From Rhynchosporium graminicola (Eukaryota; Ascomycota; Leotiomycetes; Helotiales; Ploettnerulaceae), in the NCBI GenBank assembly GCA_900074885.1, contig FJUW01000033.1:248001-312000 (forward strand): a stretch of DNA of 64,000 nucleotides. Reading direction: 5' to 3'. Of the stretch, positions 11,498 to 23,439 are shown piece after piece (the stretch's first letter is position 1; each line of letters opens with the position of its first letter). The notes beneath the pieces are model-generated. The model was given only the letters and a program-made list of their open reading frames with translations, was not told the origin of the DNA and searched no databases. Made by a program: the position numbers and the translations under genes.

Positions 11498-12872
11498 TTA
11501 TACTTCGACTATTTTATCATCATCATCGTCGTCGTCATCTTCTACATCTTGTTTCGCCCAACTACCCGCCCCAGCTGCTATCTGCGGATGACTCGGTTTT
11601 CCTGTCTTAGGTATCCGCTCCAGTGCTTTCATACCTTCACCAACCTCTTCTCCTTCCTCATCTCTCATCAAAACCTGCACAAGTCGCTCACATGCATCTC
11701 TGACCTCGTCATGCTCAACGTGCAGATGTGTTTCACGGACAACAGGATATACTTTGGTTTCGCGCATAAGATCCCTGCCCTGGCGCGTTGTTGTAAGGAG
11801 CATCAGGGTCTCAATATGTGTTTGGATGATGCTCGGGTCAGAATCTCTTTTCTTGTCTGGTGGGAGAAGTTGCAGATCTGGTAGCATGCCAGTGCTGTCC
11901 TCTTCTGTGAACTCCTCATTACCTGTTATAGGCAGTAGCAGATAAGGTAGGATATTGATCTCATCTTCATCCAGGAAAGCCGGGTGAGCTTCAATCTCGA
12001 ACGCGACGTTTTTGATCGTTGACGCTACGCCTTTCCTTCTTATATCCGATTTATGTTCTGTAAATACGACGAGTTTTGTGAGCGGCACTACGTCGTCATA
12101 TTCCTGTTTCGTAAGGAAGTATTGACGTCCTTCTTTATGTTTTGCTAGATCCGCAAAGAGGTAGGAAAGATAGTCGAAGTCGGCTGCTTTGTTATATGTG
12201 CCATCCGCGCCTTTCACGAATAAATCTAACAACTGATCTATTGCCTTGTTGTTTGACGCAAGCTCTTTCGGTGCCGGCGCTTCAACAGTCAATATGTCCT
12301 TCAGCTCGTCATATTTTGCCAAGTTGGCAAGCAGCATCGATATCAGATTCGCATTTGGCTCCGCGGGATTCTTGGAAAGCGATCAGTCAGTGGACTTGAC
12401 ATAACAGATCGTGGAGACTGACATACTGTCACACGGGCAAGTAGTATCTTCACAAATTCTTTATCTGAAGCTAGGTACTCGAGTACTTCCCGGTCTGCGG
12501 TCAGATTTATGAGGATAGTTGTCGCATCATGAGCGATTTTCTGGGAGGTGTCAGCTCAAGTCCTCAGAGGCGATTCCTGGAGGTCCTACTTCGTAGTCTC
12601 GTACTAGTAGCTTCAGGTCCTTCACAGGAAGAAGGTCATTTGTTTTAAATATTGCAGCATCTGATAGAGAGTATGGGACGAGGTTTTCGACCGCTACAGA
12701 GTGATCAGTCTCTTTCTGCCAATGGATGGTTGAATCATGGGCTTGCGACGCCTACCAAGTTGTCGGACTGGTGTATTGCCATGTGAGATAAAGTCGACAA
12801 GCTGGTATTATCTTAGTATGTTACCTCAGACAGCTAGAACTTAGTACATACCTGTTCCAAGTCTGTAGGCAT
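11498..12872 (-). CDS. HGH1: HGH1 family eEF2-folding chaperone
   Basis: Five exons give 385 aa: 12872-12852, 12801-12756, 12693-12590, 12540-12427 and 12370-11498, joined by four short GT-AG introns that all preserve frame. The start codon opens a seven-codon exon (MPTDLEQ), a common fungal pattern. The protein is helical and armadillo-like, with typical family blocks such as SMLLANLAKYDEL and the C-terminal GKPSHPQIAAGAGSWAKQD, followed by an acidic Asp-rich tail. In yeast Hgh1 assists folding of translation elongation factor eEF2 with the TRiC chaperonin, so a cytosolic chaperone-adaptor role is expected. Length is close to the yeast protein. No defects seen. Confidence 0.93.
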
Positions 12873-13547
12873 GTTTTGCGGAAGTGTCGATTTACTCTTT
12901 CGTTTCCAATCTTAGTTATCTTCCAGCACTCACACTTCCCATCTTGCCCCTCAAATAAATTTTTGGAGGGGTAGTTCTGCCGTTGTAATGCAACCAAGCA
13001 CATTCACCGCCCACATGGTGAACCTTGGCACTCAGGTTCCGATTCCTTATCCACCTAGCTGTCCGAGAACCCTGCTTGGCACTGACAACATCTCATCGAG
13101 GCCCCAATACATCATTTTGGACTTCGAATCGAATTACAATTGAGCTGATTTGCTGACATTTAACGCCCTGATATGCTCAAGAAGAAGTATTGCGCTGATT
13201 CTCACTGGGCCACTTCGAGTGACCAGGACGCTGTCTAGCCCGGATGCGCTGGTGACATGCCTGAAGGTGACCTACCTGGCCGAACTTGAGGTGAGATTGT
13301 ACGCGCAGTGGAGCAGAGGCTGACCACGGCTTCGTATCGAAAAAACGAAGGCCGTAGAGATGCCAACAAGACCCTGTGAGCAACGCATGTTTGTAATACT
13401 CGAAACTGCGATTCTTGTGTAGCTATGCCGGGCTGGGCTAGCTAGGCATGCGACTATGTATAAGTTGATATCCTTCCATCACCTGAGAACTATCTGGACT
13501 TCTTCTATTCATCTTCCTTTCATCGGTGTCTTCTGCGCTGCTTCAAA
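12873..13547. other. Gene-free stretch upstream of HGH1
   Basis: Contains the HGH1 promoter on the minus strand. No other gene supported. Confidence 0.5.
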
Positions 13548-13802
13548 ATGGCGGACATTGTACGGGCTTGTTATGTTCTTGCGGCACTTTCTCTTGGTGT
13601 TTGGGTTGCCCATCACGTCAAAAATTTCTTGTACACTACCTTAATCTACATTCCATTTCATCTAGTATGGGCTTTATTTCTATACCGGGTGGGTTTTATT
13701 CCTCTTCTTTGCTTACCACAGACTCCACTAGGTTTGGTTGTCTATTATGCAGTGCGTCTAGCTGAACAGACGCATGGGGAAGGCGGCAAGTCTTTCTTTT
13801 AG
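13548..13802 (+). CDS. Small hydrophobic protein, possibly Pmp3-like
   Basis: An 84-codon frame starting with ATG. It encodes two predicted membrane segments (about residues 5-22 and 28-48) and a short hydrophobic third stretch. The second segment, TTLIYIPFHLVWALFLY, resembles the second helix of the Pmp3/UPF0057 small stress-induced membrane proteins (pattern LT..GYIPG..HA), but the usual Pro-Pro and Gly signatures are absent. If real, it would sit in the plasma membrane. GTGGGT follows codon 47, so a splice to a different C-terminus is possible. It may equally be a chance frame or a decayed copy. Confidence 0.35.
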   Translation: MADIVRACYVLAALSLGVWVAHHVKNFLYTTLIYIPFHLVWALFLYRVGFIPLLCLPQTPLGLVVYYAVRLAEQTHGEGGKSFF

Positions 13803-16800
13803 ACTAGGGATTCAAAGCAGGTCCTAAGATGGATGGAAACGATTCTAAACGAAGGTCTTATTCGCTATTTGAACTTTTGCAACATGAAAGTTGTGCTTGT
13901 GACGATTCCTAGGGGAGCTGCCGAGTTCCTTAATATCAAGGCGGATCAGTACGTTAAGAATCCGAAAAGAAAAAAATTCAGAACGTCCTTGAGAAAGGCC
14001 TCTTATAGTCTGAAGGGGTGGACCACAAGGTAAGTCAATTCCCTTCTGCATGTATTGTGACCTCCTTCGTAACATTTTCACCTGAAGTACTAACGCAAGC
14101 ATCTTTTACCAGCATTCAATGTCAAAATCATCAAGAATCTCTACCCATAATTCTGGAACAAAGCATCCGAGACAGTTACCCTCATCGAGCAAGAGGTAGA
14201 AAGAGGGCCAAATTCTACTGGGAAGTCATCTGCCTCAGTCAGTATCGACGACTGGGCTGGTCGGTCTCTTTAGATATAATTGGCGAAGCTGGCTCTGGCA
14301 GCGAGTTCGATTCCTCTCATCCACACAAGTCGCTCAATACATCCTATCGAGCGACACTTGTGCCGAAAGAGAACTCGAAATTTGTTTCGTTCTCTCTTTT
14401 TTGACAACACCGAGATTGGTGAATTATTTCCCCGGCAATGGAATTCCTCTCTTCGATGAGGGAAGAGCGCCATTGACTCAGTGATACGAAACATTATTGA
14501 TAATAAAAAGGTAGATATGTGCAAGAATATCGACTACCCAAGCTAGGCAGAGAAAAATTGGCCCGGAAGACATCATTGCGGCCGCCATGAAAATAAATGA
14601 TTTTACCGCAGAGACTTACTGCATCGGTCGAAAACGCTCTTGCGGGCCGGCCATGAAAATTATGTCCAATCTCGTATGTATTCAACTTAAGTTCTGACAT
14701 TTGTAGATCTGCACAGCGGTAATCCGGGAAATATACCTATTCTCTAATCCCCGCTATACTACATGGAAGAATAACTGCGCGAGGAGATTCGTGCCAGCCT
14801 GCCTAGTCCATCATCAGGTAAGCAGGCAATGGCCGATGTGCTCGACAAGCTGCCTTTGAAGCATAGGATTTGCGATCGGCGAGAACAAGGTTATCTTACC
14901 GACTTCAGTCGGCAGTTTTGACTTCAAACCTGTTCCTGGAACCAATCCAGACGATATAAACACTCTTTTAGGGTTCACCGCTCGGATATTGGGGGGTCTG
15001 ATGTGCAGACTACATTTTTGACGGCTGGTAACCACTCAGTGTTGGAAGTGATATTGAACATCTAGACTGGTCAGGAAGGACGATACATATATTCGGTATA
15101 GATGCCAAAGTCATAGATTGGGGCTGGTGCCAAGGCGTACTTAGACTTAGCTCGAAAAGAAAAGGTACACACATAACAAAGGAAGTAAAGCTTACAATTC
15201 AGTTTACCGTTCCTGTGACGTGAATTATAGAGAGCTTCATACACAGTATGCCAAGTATTCAAGTGGGGTATTTTATAATAACAGACAGAGGCAGGAGAGC
15301 AACAACAGATCGCTGTTCATAAGATCAGTGAACTAAATCGAAGGAGCTCGGATGTGATAGAGTGATGAGGTCGTTCGATTGGTTGCCAATGGTTGATTAA
15401 GAATTAGGGAGCCGTGCTCCGTCCACGGGGATAAAGTAGCACTTAGAACTGGGGGCAAAGCAGCAGAGCATCGCCAGGTTTTTACTTAGCGCAACGATAC
15501 ACGTGGAGAATGATGTGCCTACTTTAGAATATGGGCTTGTCTATTGGACTCTGATCACTGTTGAGCCAGATCTTGATACGGTTTACTATGGTCCAGGTCC
15601 AGTGGAAGTGTTGCCAAGGAAAGTATCGAGTACTCTGGCGACGAGAAGGCTGCATACACAATGAAATGTTATGATATAAATAGTAACTTGTGTAATGGAG
15701 TCTCCCGAACATACTCAAGCTGTGAACTTTGAGGGTGACCCATGTAGTTGAGGAAGTGAGAGCGGTCTCCTTTGGCTTTAATGCGCATGGCTCAGCTTAA
15801 GAAGGGTACCCTTACACAACAGATTTCATTGAAATGCTCCTTCAGATATGCTCCACATAATATAATATAGTCTACTTGTCATGTATTGCCCAGCTTGTAC
15901 GACGCACTGATCTTCGAGGGGAAAGCGTTCAGAACATCTCGTCTTAAACCTCCAAAACATGGATCGTGCTTGACGAGATTCGGCCTTGGATGTCATGAAA
16001 TCTAATGTCACTGGAATAGATAGTCTCTGGTGTGAAATAACAGATTTTTAAATGGGGTCTGGATGAAGAACGCCGTTAAGGTGACGGAAAGTGTCTGTAG
16101 GGCTATCAGAAAGCTTTCGGCCCATCATATCGCCATCATTTCCGAAGTTTCTCTCTCTGCGTCTCAGGTGCTGGAGTCATCGAAGTGCAAATCCAACATT
16201 CCAAAAAGAATAATAAAGCCATCTGCGGGCCCCAGTGAATCACCTAGCAAAAGCGCGACCCACCAGCCTAAGGTGAATCTAGTGGTAAGTCCAAAACCCA
16301 TCCACCCGTAAACTTCGGCTTCGGTTACAAAACTTTTACCACCAGAGATAACCTAATAAGCAGATCTCTGACGCCAACCGGCAGGAAAAGCGACAAAAAA
16401 TACCCCTGGAAAATCGAAAGTCGAGTGAGACTGCGAGAAGGACGTGCCAAGATAATAAATAATAGACACTTGATAGCAAAACCAAGGAAACTAAAAAAGC
16501 ATAACCTATTACGAAGGGTTTGTCCTCTAACCATCCGGTGAGAGTTTGTTTTCGCATTTTGAGCATTTTCAGATTTTTCTATTTTTTAGTATTTTGATTT
16601 TCTCGCTTTAATTATTTCTCACTTTTTTAATTTAATTTTGAGGGTTTGAAATGCCAATAGATCCATTTTCTCGCCTAAATCACAAGCGCGAAAGTAAACA
16701 GTGCCTTCAGACGCGCTCTCTGCACTTGCAATAGTCATCTCTGCTATTTGTATTTGAATGAACGATCTCTTTTTGATTATCTTAGGCGTTATAATTCGGT

Positions 16801-18123
16801 TTCAACTTCGATATTATCGATAGGTAATACTATAAAATATGATTATACTTGGGTTGGCCATCGAGTTGCGTGAGCCTACAGATCTAGGACAAGGATCAAA
16901 TGTGCAGCTCTTCGTCAAGCTTGAGTATAACATTTTCTGAAGGGTCTGTGGCTCAAAGTATTTATCTGAGAATGAGCAGAAGAACAGCATGCGGTGCGAA
17001 TGGCCTCGAGCAGACTATTAAATACATCAGACAGATCACAGCATATCCCATTGACTGTGGGCTTTGACGGCTCGTTTTCTGTGTAAGTGAAAGGTAAATA
17101 GTGCATGTCCGGTGCCAAATACATAACACAAAGTAGTGAAGGTTCTTCGGTTTTATAAGCAGCCATCAATTCGAGGACAAAATCTGCTGTTACTACTTGA
17201 AGGAATCATCTTCGATTGTGCATTCGGAAATTAATAAGAAATTTTTTTACAGATACGAGGTTGAGGAAATTCGTCTTCAGCGGAGCGATTTTGCAAGCTC
17301 GTTATCAATTCTTCATTTAAGAAAAGAACCTGCAGTAAAGTCGTCAAAAGCTTGTTTGACTTCGAATGATTACTTGTGTAATGTCGTGAGATGTATTTAT
17401 GACTCTAAAATCGAGTTGCGATAGTCAAATATACTTCACTGTGCCGATTAGCAGGTTTGTACTTCGCCGAAGACGAGTTTCCCTCGCCTTGAAACCTTCT
17501 CCGATTGTATAACCCCTATGGCAAAAGTGTACGATATCTAGCGAAGTGGACCCACTCGATGTTCGGTCTTCAAATACGAGAGGCCTCATTGGGCAGCGCA
17601 AAAATTAGTGCAAAGTCTTGGCTTCTTACCCCAGATCTCCCCGCATTTGCGACTCCAGCGATGACAAGGATTTCAAGGCTCTCTATTCGCGAATTCAATA
17701 TGGTAGATCGCAAACCCAATAGTACCCTAAGGTACGTACCTGCTACGATCATACCCGCTCAGTGCGGAGTCGGATCGGGAACGGGACGGAGATGCATCGG
17801 GAAGTATGTCTCGTTGAAACTCGAAAGACAATTGCATTCGTACATGGAGTCCGGGAGCCTTTCGCCATCCTCTCTCCGATTTGCCGAGGGACGCTTTTTG
17901 GATGGAGCCGTCATAAAGTGATCAACCGCGTCCATCCCCGCGACTAAATATAATCTCACATCAAGTCACATAGCAGTAGCTGGGGGCACCAATAGTATTG
18001 ATCGCCATTGTCTAGATCTCCTTGTCGCCTCCTCCCTCTCATATCTTGTTTATTTTCTTGTCAATTTCGAGTTCTGGTTATCTCTCCTTCTATACATCAC
18101 ATCTCCGCTCAATCATCGCAGAC
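13803..18123. other. 4.3-kb gene-poor stretch
   Basis: Many short frames occur on both strands (the longest, about 138 codons, at 17505-17921), without recognisable domains. A block at 16330-16640 is locally AT-rich. The 17.5-17.95 kb interval is open in several frames on both strands, which can mean a degraded gene, but none can be named. Nothing in this stretch is supported as a gene. Confidence 0.45.
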
Positions 18124-19852
18124 ATGCCTCTCACTGGCGCAGAAATCGCAAAGCACAACTCGAAAGAGTCATGCTGGGTCATTGTACATGTAGGATCGCC
18201 GGAAGCCTGATATTGATAGTCGCTGACTTCTACTCAGGGCAGAGCATACGATGTAACAGAGTTTATGCCTGGTATATCCCACTTACTGAGATATTCCTAA
18301 GAGCTGGGCTGACGCCAAATACAGAACATCCAGGAGGACCTAAGATCATTCTTAAATATGCTGTAAGCGCAGAAACAATTTCAGCAAGGCCTATACTAAT
18401 AAAGCGAAGGGCAAAGATGCAACCGAAGAGTACGAGCCAATCCACCCTCCCGACACACTCGACAAGTACCTGGATAAATCGAAGCATCTGGGAGAGGTGG
18501 ATATGGGCACAGTCGAGAAGGAGGAGAAAGAGGATGATCCCGATGAAATCGAGAGACAGGACAGAATCGCTCGCATGCCAATTCTGGAACAATGTTATAA
18601 TTTGATGGACTTTGAGGCCGTGGCACGAGAGGTTATGAAAAAATCTGCTTGGGCGTACTACTCTAGTGGTGCTGATGATGAAATTGTAGGCATATCTTCG
18701 TGCGCCATGAAGGGGAATTGTGCTGATTATTTAGACTATGCGAGAGAACCATTCGGCATTTCACAAGATCTGGTTTCGACCACGTATTCTGGTCGACGTC
18801 GAGAAGATCGATTTCTCTACCACTATGCTTGGCACAAAATGCGATCTCCCAGTCTACGTTACAGCCACTGCTCTTGGGAAGCTAGGAAACCCAGAAGGAG
18901 AGGTCGTTTTGACTCGAGCGGCAAAGAAGCACAATGTGATACAGATGATCCCCACGCTTGCGTCTTGCTCGTTCGATGAGATTATGGACGCGGCCGAGGG
19001 AGACCAGGTCCAGTGGATGCAACTCTACGTCAATAAGGATCGGGCAATTACGAAGAAGATTGTGGAGCACGCCGAGTCTCGTGGGTGTAAAGGTCTCTTC
19101 ATCACGGTCGATGCTCCTCAACTTGGCCGCCGAGAGAAGGATATGCGATCGAAGTTTACAGATACTGGGTCAAATGTTCAGTCTGGTGATAAGACGGACA
19201 AATCCCAGGGAGCTGCAAGAGCGATCTCTAGTTTCATCGACCCTGCTTTGAGTTGGAAGGACATTCCTTGGTTCCAGTCAATCACCAAGATGCCTATTCT
19301 TCTCAAGGGTGTCCAGCGTGTTGAGGATGTTATTCGAGCTATCGAGTGCGGTGTACAAGGTGTAGTGCTTTCCAATCACGGAGGGCGTCAACTCGATTTC
19401 GCACGCTCAGGAATCGAAGTCCTTGCTGAAGTGATGCCGGTACTTCGCGAGCGTGGCTGGGAGAATCGTATCGAGATCTACATTGATGGAGGTGTCAGAA
19501 GAGCCACAGACGTCATCAAGGCTCTATGCCTTGGTGCTAAGGGTGTCGGCATTGGAAGACCCTTCCTCTATGCCATGAGTGCTTACGGACAGCCTGGTGT
19601 TGACCGTGCTTTGCAGCTGTTGAAGGACGAGATGGAGATGAACATGAGATTGATTGGATGTTCGAGTGTGGATCAACTGAATCCTACGTTGGTCGATACC
19701 AGAGGGTTGAGCATGCACACGACAGTTGTCCCATCGGATACTTTGGTAAGCCAATTTTATGATTCCTATCCGAAATGCATTCTAATCAGATATACCAGGG
19801 ACTTTCCACTTACGACCAGTTGGTTAGCCCGAAGGCAAAGGCTAAGTTGTAG
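18124..19852 (+). CDS. Flavocytochrome b2-type FMN-dependent 2-hydroxy-acid dehydrogenase
   Basis: Six exons give 492 aa: 18124-18189, 18238-18271, 18325-18362, 18410-18685, 18735-19745 and 19799-19852. Residues 1-75 form a cytochrome b5 domain with heme-ligand histidines in EHPGGP (His35) and IHPP (His58). Residues about 105-470 form the FMN-binding (S)-2-hydroxy-acid dehydrogenase barrel, with ITVDAP, the FMN-contact lysine in LLKG, and the catalytic His/Arg in SNHGGRQLD (His353, Arg356). The family oxidises L-lactate or similar 2-hydroxy acids and passes electrons through FMN to heme. Unlike yeast Cyb2 there is no N-terminal mitochondrial presequence, and the last three residues are AKL, a type 1 peroxisomal targeting signal. 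Peroxisomal or cytosolic location and a substrate other than lactate are therefore possible. Confidence 0.92.
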
Positions 19853-20872
19853 ATGCTTTTAAGAACATATCTTGTTCATTTTAGCACTATAGTTGTACAT
19901 AGTTGAAGCCATTTATAAAAACATATGTATATTGAAGTTACGCCACGTTTGGGACCTTCCTTTCCGCTTGATCCTCCCAAGTCCATGCCAGATCCTCGGG
20001 ATTTTTGCCCCACCTGGATCACCTCAAGGCTGATCATATCATCCCAGCACTGATAAACGTTCCCTACCTCAAACCAGCTTTAAAATCTGACTCGTGCAAC
20101 CATCACCAGACACCTTCCCTCTGTCTTCCACCACTTAAGGCCTCCTATCAACCTCACCGCAAGATGCTAGCCATCATTCTTCCCCTCCACGTGATAGGTA
20201 TTTTACAGCCTCGCCCTGATCCCAGCCATGTTCAGCCGAGTTATGCGGTCATACCAAGGACAGTGCCATCCCGGCGATCTTGGATCTTTAATCTCGCTTT
20301 AAGCTCGTACCTCCATATCCCACCAAACCCCATGATATTGTTACAGGTCTTCATGTGAAGTGTTTGATCTTTGCTCACTTCTTCTCCATTCTGCACGACT
20401 CGAGTATCATATTTCTACACATCACGGAAGACATTCCTTACTCCAGATAATCTCGGTCATTGCAAGCAGGATTACCGGGTATCGAATCGAAAGACTGGAA
20501 TAGGAAGGCTGCGTAGTATTCGCATAACATGCACCCGATATGAGACATTTCCAAAGCAGGCATTTCGCGTTCGCTGTAAGATCGAGTCGGAAGTGAGTGA
20601 GGCAAAAAGTGAGGCAAATATCATATCGCCAAAGGAAATTCCTTCCGAATTCTAGCGTACTGCGCCCGTTTGTCTCTTCCTCGCAAAGCGTCACGATTGT
20701 CTTCCTTATCCTGCGAGCCTTTCTTCCCCAGGTATTTCGCGGATCCTCTGAAGTATCTGTCGCAAGGACAGGGAAGCGAGAAAAGGGTCCGCCGAGGTTG
20801 GAGTGATTACTGTACACGAGGATCAGAGACATCCAATCCAATCCATCCGCTCCCACTCGACTACTGGAAAGC
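19853..20872. other. Gene-free stretch between dehydrogenase and GTPase genes
   Basis: About 1 kb holding the dehydrogenase 3' end and the GTPase promoter/5' leader. Frames at 20005-20358 and 20422-20874 show no recognisable domain. Confidence 0.5.
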
Positions 20873-22041
20873 ATGTCACAATCCCTCGAGGCGAAAATTG
20901 TGGTTTTGGGTTCACAAGGAGTTGGAAAGACTTCTTTAGTACACAGGTCAGTAAATTTATCCTACTTTTTTCTATTGGTAAGAGGCAGGAAGGGAGCTGA
21001 TTATTTTGTTTTGGGACTCGAATAGATATGTGAAGAATAAATTCGCCCCTGCGAGCACGACGTCGACTGTTGGTGCGAGTTTCCTTACGAAGCGCGTTGT
21101 TGATGATGAGAGCGATACGGTTGTAAGGCTACAGATCTGGGATACGGCCGGTCAGGAACGATTCAGGTGCGTTGCATCCCTTGGGGTCAATATGTTTGGG
21201 AAGATACAAACAGCTCGAACCCGAAATACACTCCCCTCCACAACAATACACGAAAAGCTCCTGGCACATAGCTAACCACCAACCTCTCTACAGATCCATC
21301 TCCCGGCTCTACTATCGCGGCGCAAACGCCTGCATCCTATGCTACTCCATCACCGACCCCGCCTCCTTCGAAGAAATGGGCGTGTGGCTCACCGAACTTC
21401 GACGCAACCTTCCCCCAGACATAATCCTCCACGTCGTCGGCACAAAAGCCGACATCGTCGCTCGCGAGCCTTTACAAAGACTCGTCCCATTTGAGCGCTG
21501 TATAGCCTACGTAGCAGAGAACCTCGCGCCGGGAATGAGCAGCACGCCTCCCGCGACTGCTACACGGAGTGGAATCCTCGATCAAGCCGGGAGCGGGAGT
21601 GCTTATCGAGGGTTTATGGGTGGCGGAGGAGGAGGAGGGATGATCTTTGGAGTGGATGGTGCGAGAAGCCCGAGCAGTAAACGCAGTAGTGGGTTCTGGG
21701 GCCAGGAAGTAGGCTGGGATTGCTGTCATGAGGTCAGTGCTGAGAGTGGAGAGGGCGTGGATGAAGTGTTTAGGGTCATTACGAGGAAGTTGGTCGAGCA
21801 AAATAGGAAGATACAGGAGAGTTTGATGAGTGCTGTGAATACGCCTGGTATGACGCCTGGCATTGAGGGGATGGGCCACGAGGGAGGTTATTTCGATCAA
21901 ATGAGACCTGGTGGGAGTTTTCGCGTGGGCAGAGATCGGAGGAGTTGGTTTGGGGTGCCGATTGAAAACTACATTGAGGAGGGGAATACTACTGCTGGGG
22001 AGACACAGGGCCAGGTACAGACGAGGAGGAAGTGCTGTTAG
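20873..22041 (+). CDS. Rab-family small GTPase with insertion and long C-terminal extension
   Basis: Three exons (20873-20946, 21026-21166, 21294-22041) encode 320 aa. G1 is GSQGVGKT (residues 13-20), G2 Thr39, G3 WDTAGQE (63-69), and G5 VSAESG near residue 219-223. The C-terminus is RRKCC, a double-cysteine geranylgeranylation site typical of Rab proteins. Two things are unusual. G4 reads TKAD (122-125) instead of NKxD, and about 60 residues including a run of seven glycines are inserted between G4 and G5. A further roughly 80-residue tail precedes the lipidation site. The protein is well over 100 residues longer than a standard Rab of about 200-210. Expected role is membrane traffic; the exact Rab subfamily is not clear to me. 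Confidence 0.88.
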
Positions 22042-22558
22042 CACCGAGAAAGTATGTTGGATCGATTGGGCTTTTTTGGTTGCTGGATACCCTGGATTTT
22101 ATTGTCTTTATAGGAGCGAGCGAGCACTTGGCTGTGCGGTATTTGATGGGTTAATTGCATGGCGTGCATATGAGCGAGCATAATGGATGATGGGAGTTGC
22201 TAGCATTTTGCATGGCATAGCCTTGGAATGCATTAGCATCTGGAGTTTAAGGATAGATATTGCAATAAACCTCATGGTACCAGATACACTGGCTTTACTC
22301 TGGTTCGTCCTGACTCGCGAATTACTATCTTTTGCAGCTTAACTTATTGCGAATTTACATCTACGACTTTTCCCATTACCTGCGTGTATTTGACCCAAAG
22401 TTCTAGTGCCTTCCGCAAAGTGAAATATCACGGAGCTGTTATTGAACTAGAAGAAACCCATGTACAATCTGAACGCAACTACGAAGAACTGCTATGCTGA
22501 TCCAGCCCATCAAAAGTATCAGAACGCCACCCAAAATCCTTATCCTTCCGAAAACAAT
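22042..22558. other. Intergenic, convergent 3' ends of GTPase and YKT6
   Basis: About 0.5 kb between two genes that point at each other. No additional gene seen. Confidence 0.6.
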
Positions 22559-23439
22559 CTACATGATCATGCAACAAGAGTTCTGCTTCTTCGCTTGTGC
22601 TACACGAAAGTCGTCGTTAGCCATCTCCTTGGAGCACGATATCTACTTTGGAGCCAGACCAAGTGTAGATGGAGGGAAGCAAAGAAAAGTAAAGGCCACT
22701 CACTGTAAAACATCTTACTCTGCGCACTCAACCCATCACTCTTAGCCACCAAATCATCAATCTTCTCGCCCCTTTGCAACACACTCTCAATCGTCTTATG
22801 CAGCACGATCTTCGTCTCATCCAGCTCCTTCTGGATCTTCATGATGCTATCCGCCTGCGCCGGATCCTGATACTTGACAATATAATCCTTCAGTTCTGGG
22901 AAAGCGAGTGCTTGATTGGAGGTGGAATTGGCCCAGGAGGAGCGTGGATGCTTCGCAAGGAACTCGTCGACGACTTTGGAGAGGAGTTGATGTGCGACGA
23001 GCGCGGGGTAGCTGTGGTCCGAGATGATGATGCCGGCGATGCCTTCGGTGCGGCCATAGGCGTGGAAAGTGTAATCTGCGATATTGCCGTTAACGTACTT
23101 TCCTTGTTCAAATGCATATTGAGGTCGTACCTTGTTCTTCCACATCCTGCCGTTGTCCAGGTCGTGTGCGCTCTGCAACAGTCTTGCTGAACAACGTCAT
23201 GAATTCTCCATAACTATGCCCAAATATCAGCTCCGCTTCAGTATCTTTGGCCCAATATCCGATCTGCCTGGAGATAATCACTTGTTCTTGGTGAATCGCG
23301 AATATGCGCTCAAATCCTTCTCAGCGCACAGCTCGACCGAAGGCTTGATCTCGTTCTTGATTATCTGTACAAGGCGGTCAGTAGAACCACTTCGTAGGGG
23401 TGGGATATGGAATCTTACGCCGATGTAGTGGAGCTTCAT
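22559..23439 (-). CDS. YKT6: YKT6 R-SNARE
   Basis: Five exons (23439-23419, 23364-23282, 23213-23131, 23075-22704, 22599-22559) give 199 aa, the normal YKT6 length. The N-terminal longin domain starts MKLHYIG and contains YTFHAYGRTEGIAG and SDHSYPALVAHQLL. The C-terminal SNARE helix runs from about IMKIQKELDETKIVLHKTI to KMFY, with the zero-layer Arg in VLQRGEKIDDL. The last exon ends in CCMIM, a CAAX box with a preceding cysteine, so farnesylation and palmitoylation are expected instead of a transmembrane anchor. The protein acts in ER-Golgi, intra-Golgi, vacuolar and autophagosome fusion. The first exon has only seven codons. No anomalies seen. Confidence 0.96.

Noticed and set aside
14283..14325. 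tRNA-like boxes: TGGCGAAGCTGG followed by GTTCGATTCC
   Set aside because: The A and B boxes are only about 24 nt apart, too close for a tRNA, and no acceptor-stem pairing was found.
17505..17959. Open frames on both strands
   Set aside because: Mutually overlapping, no motif; could be a degraded gene but cannot be named.
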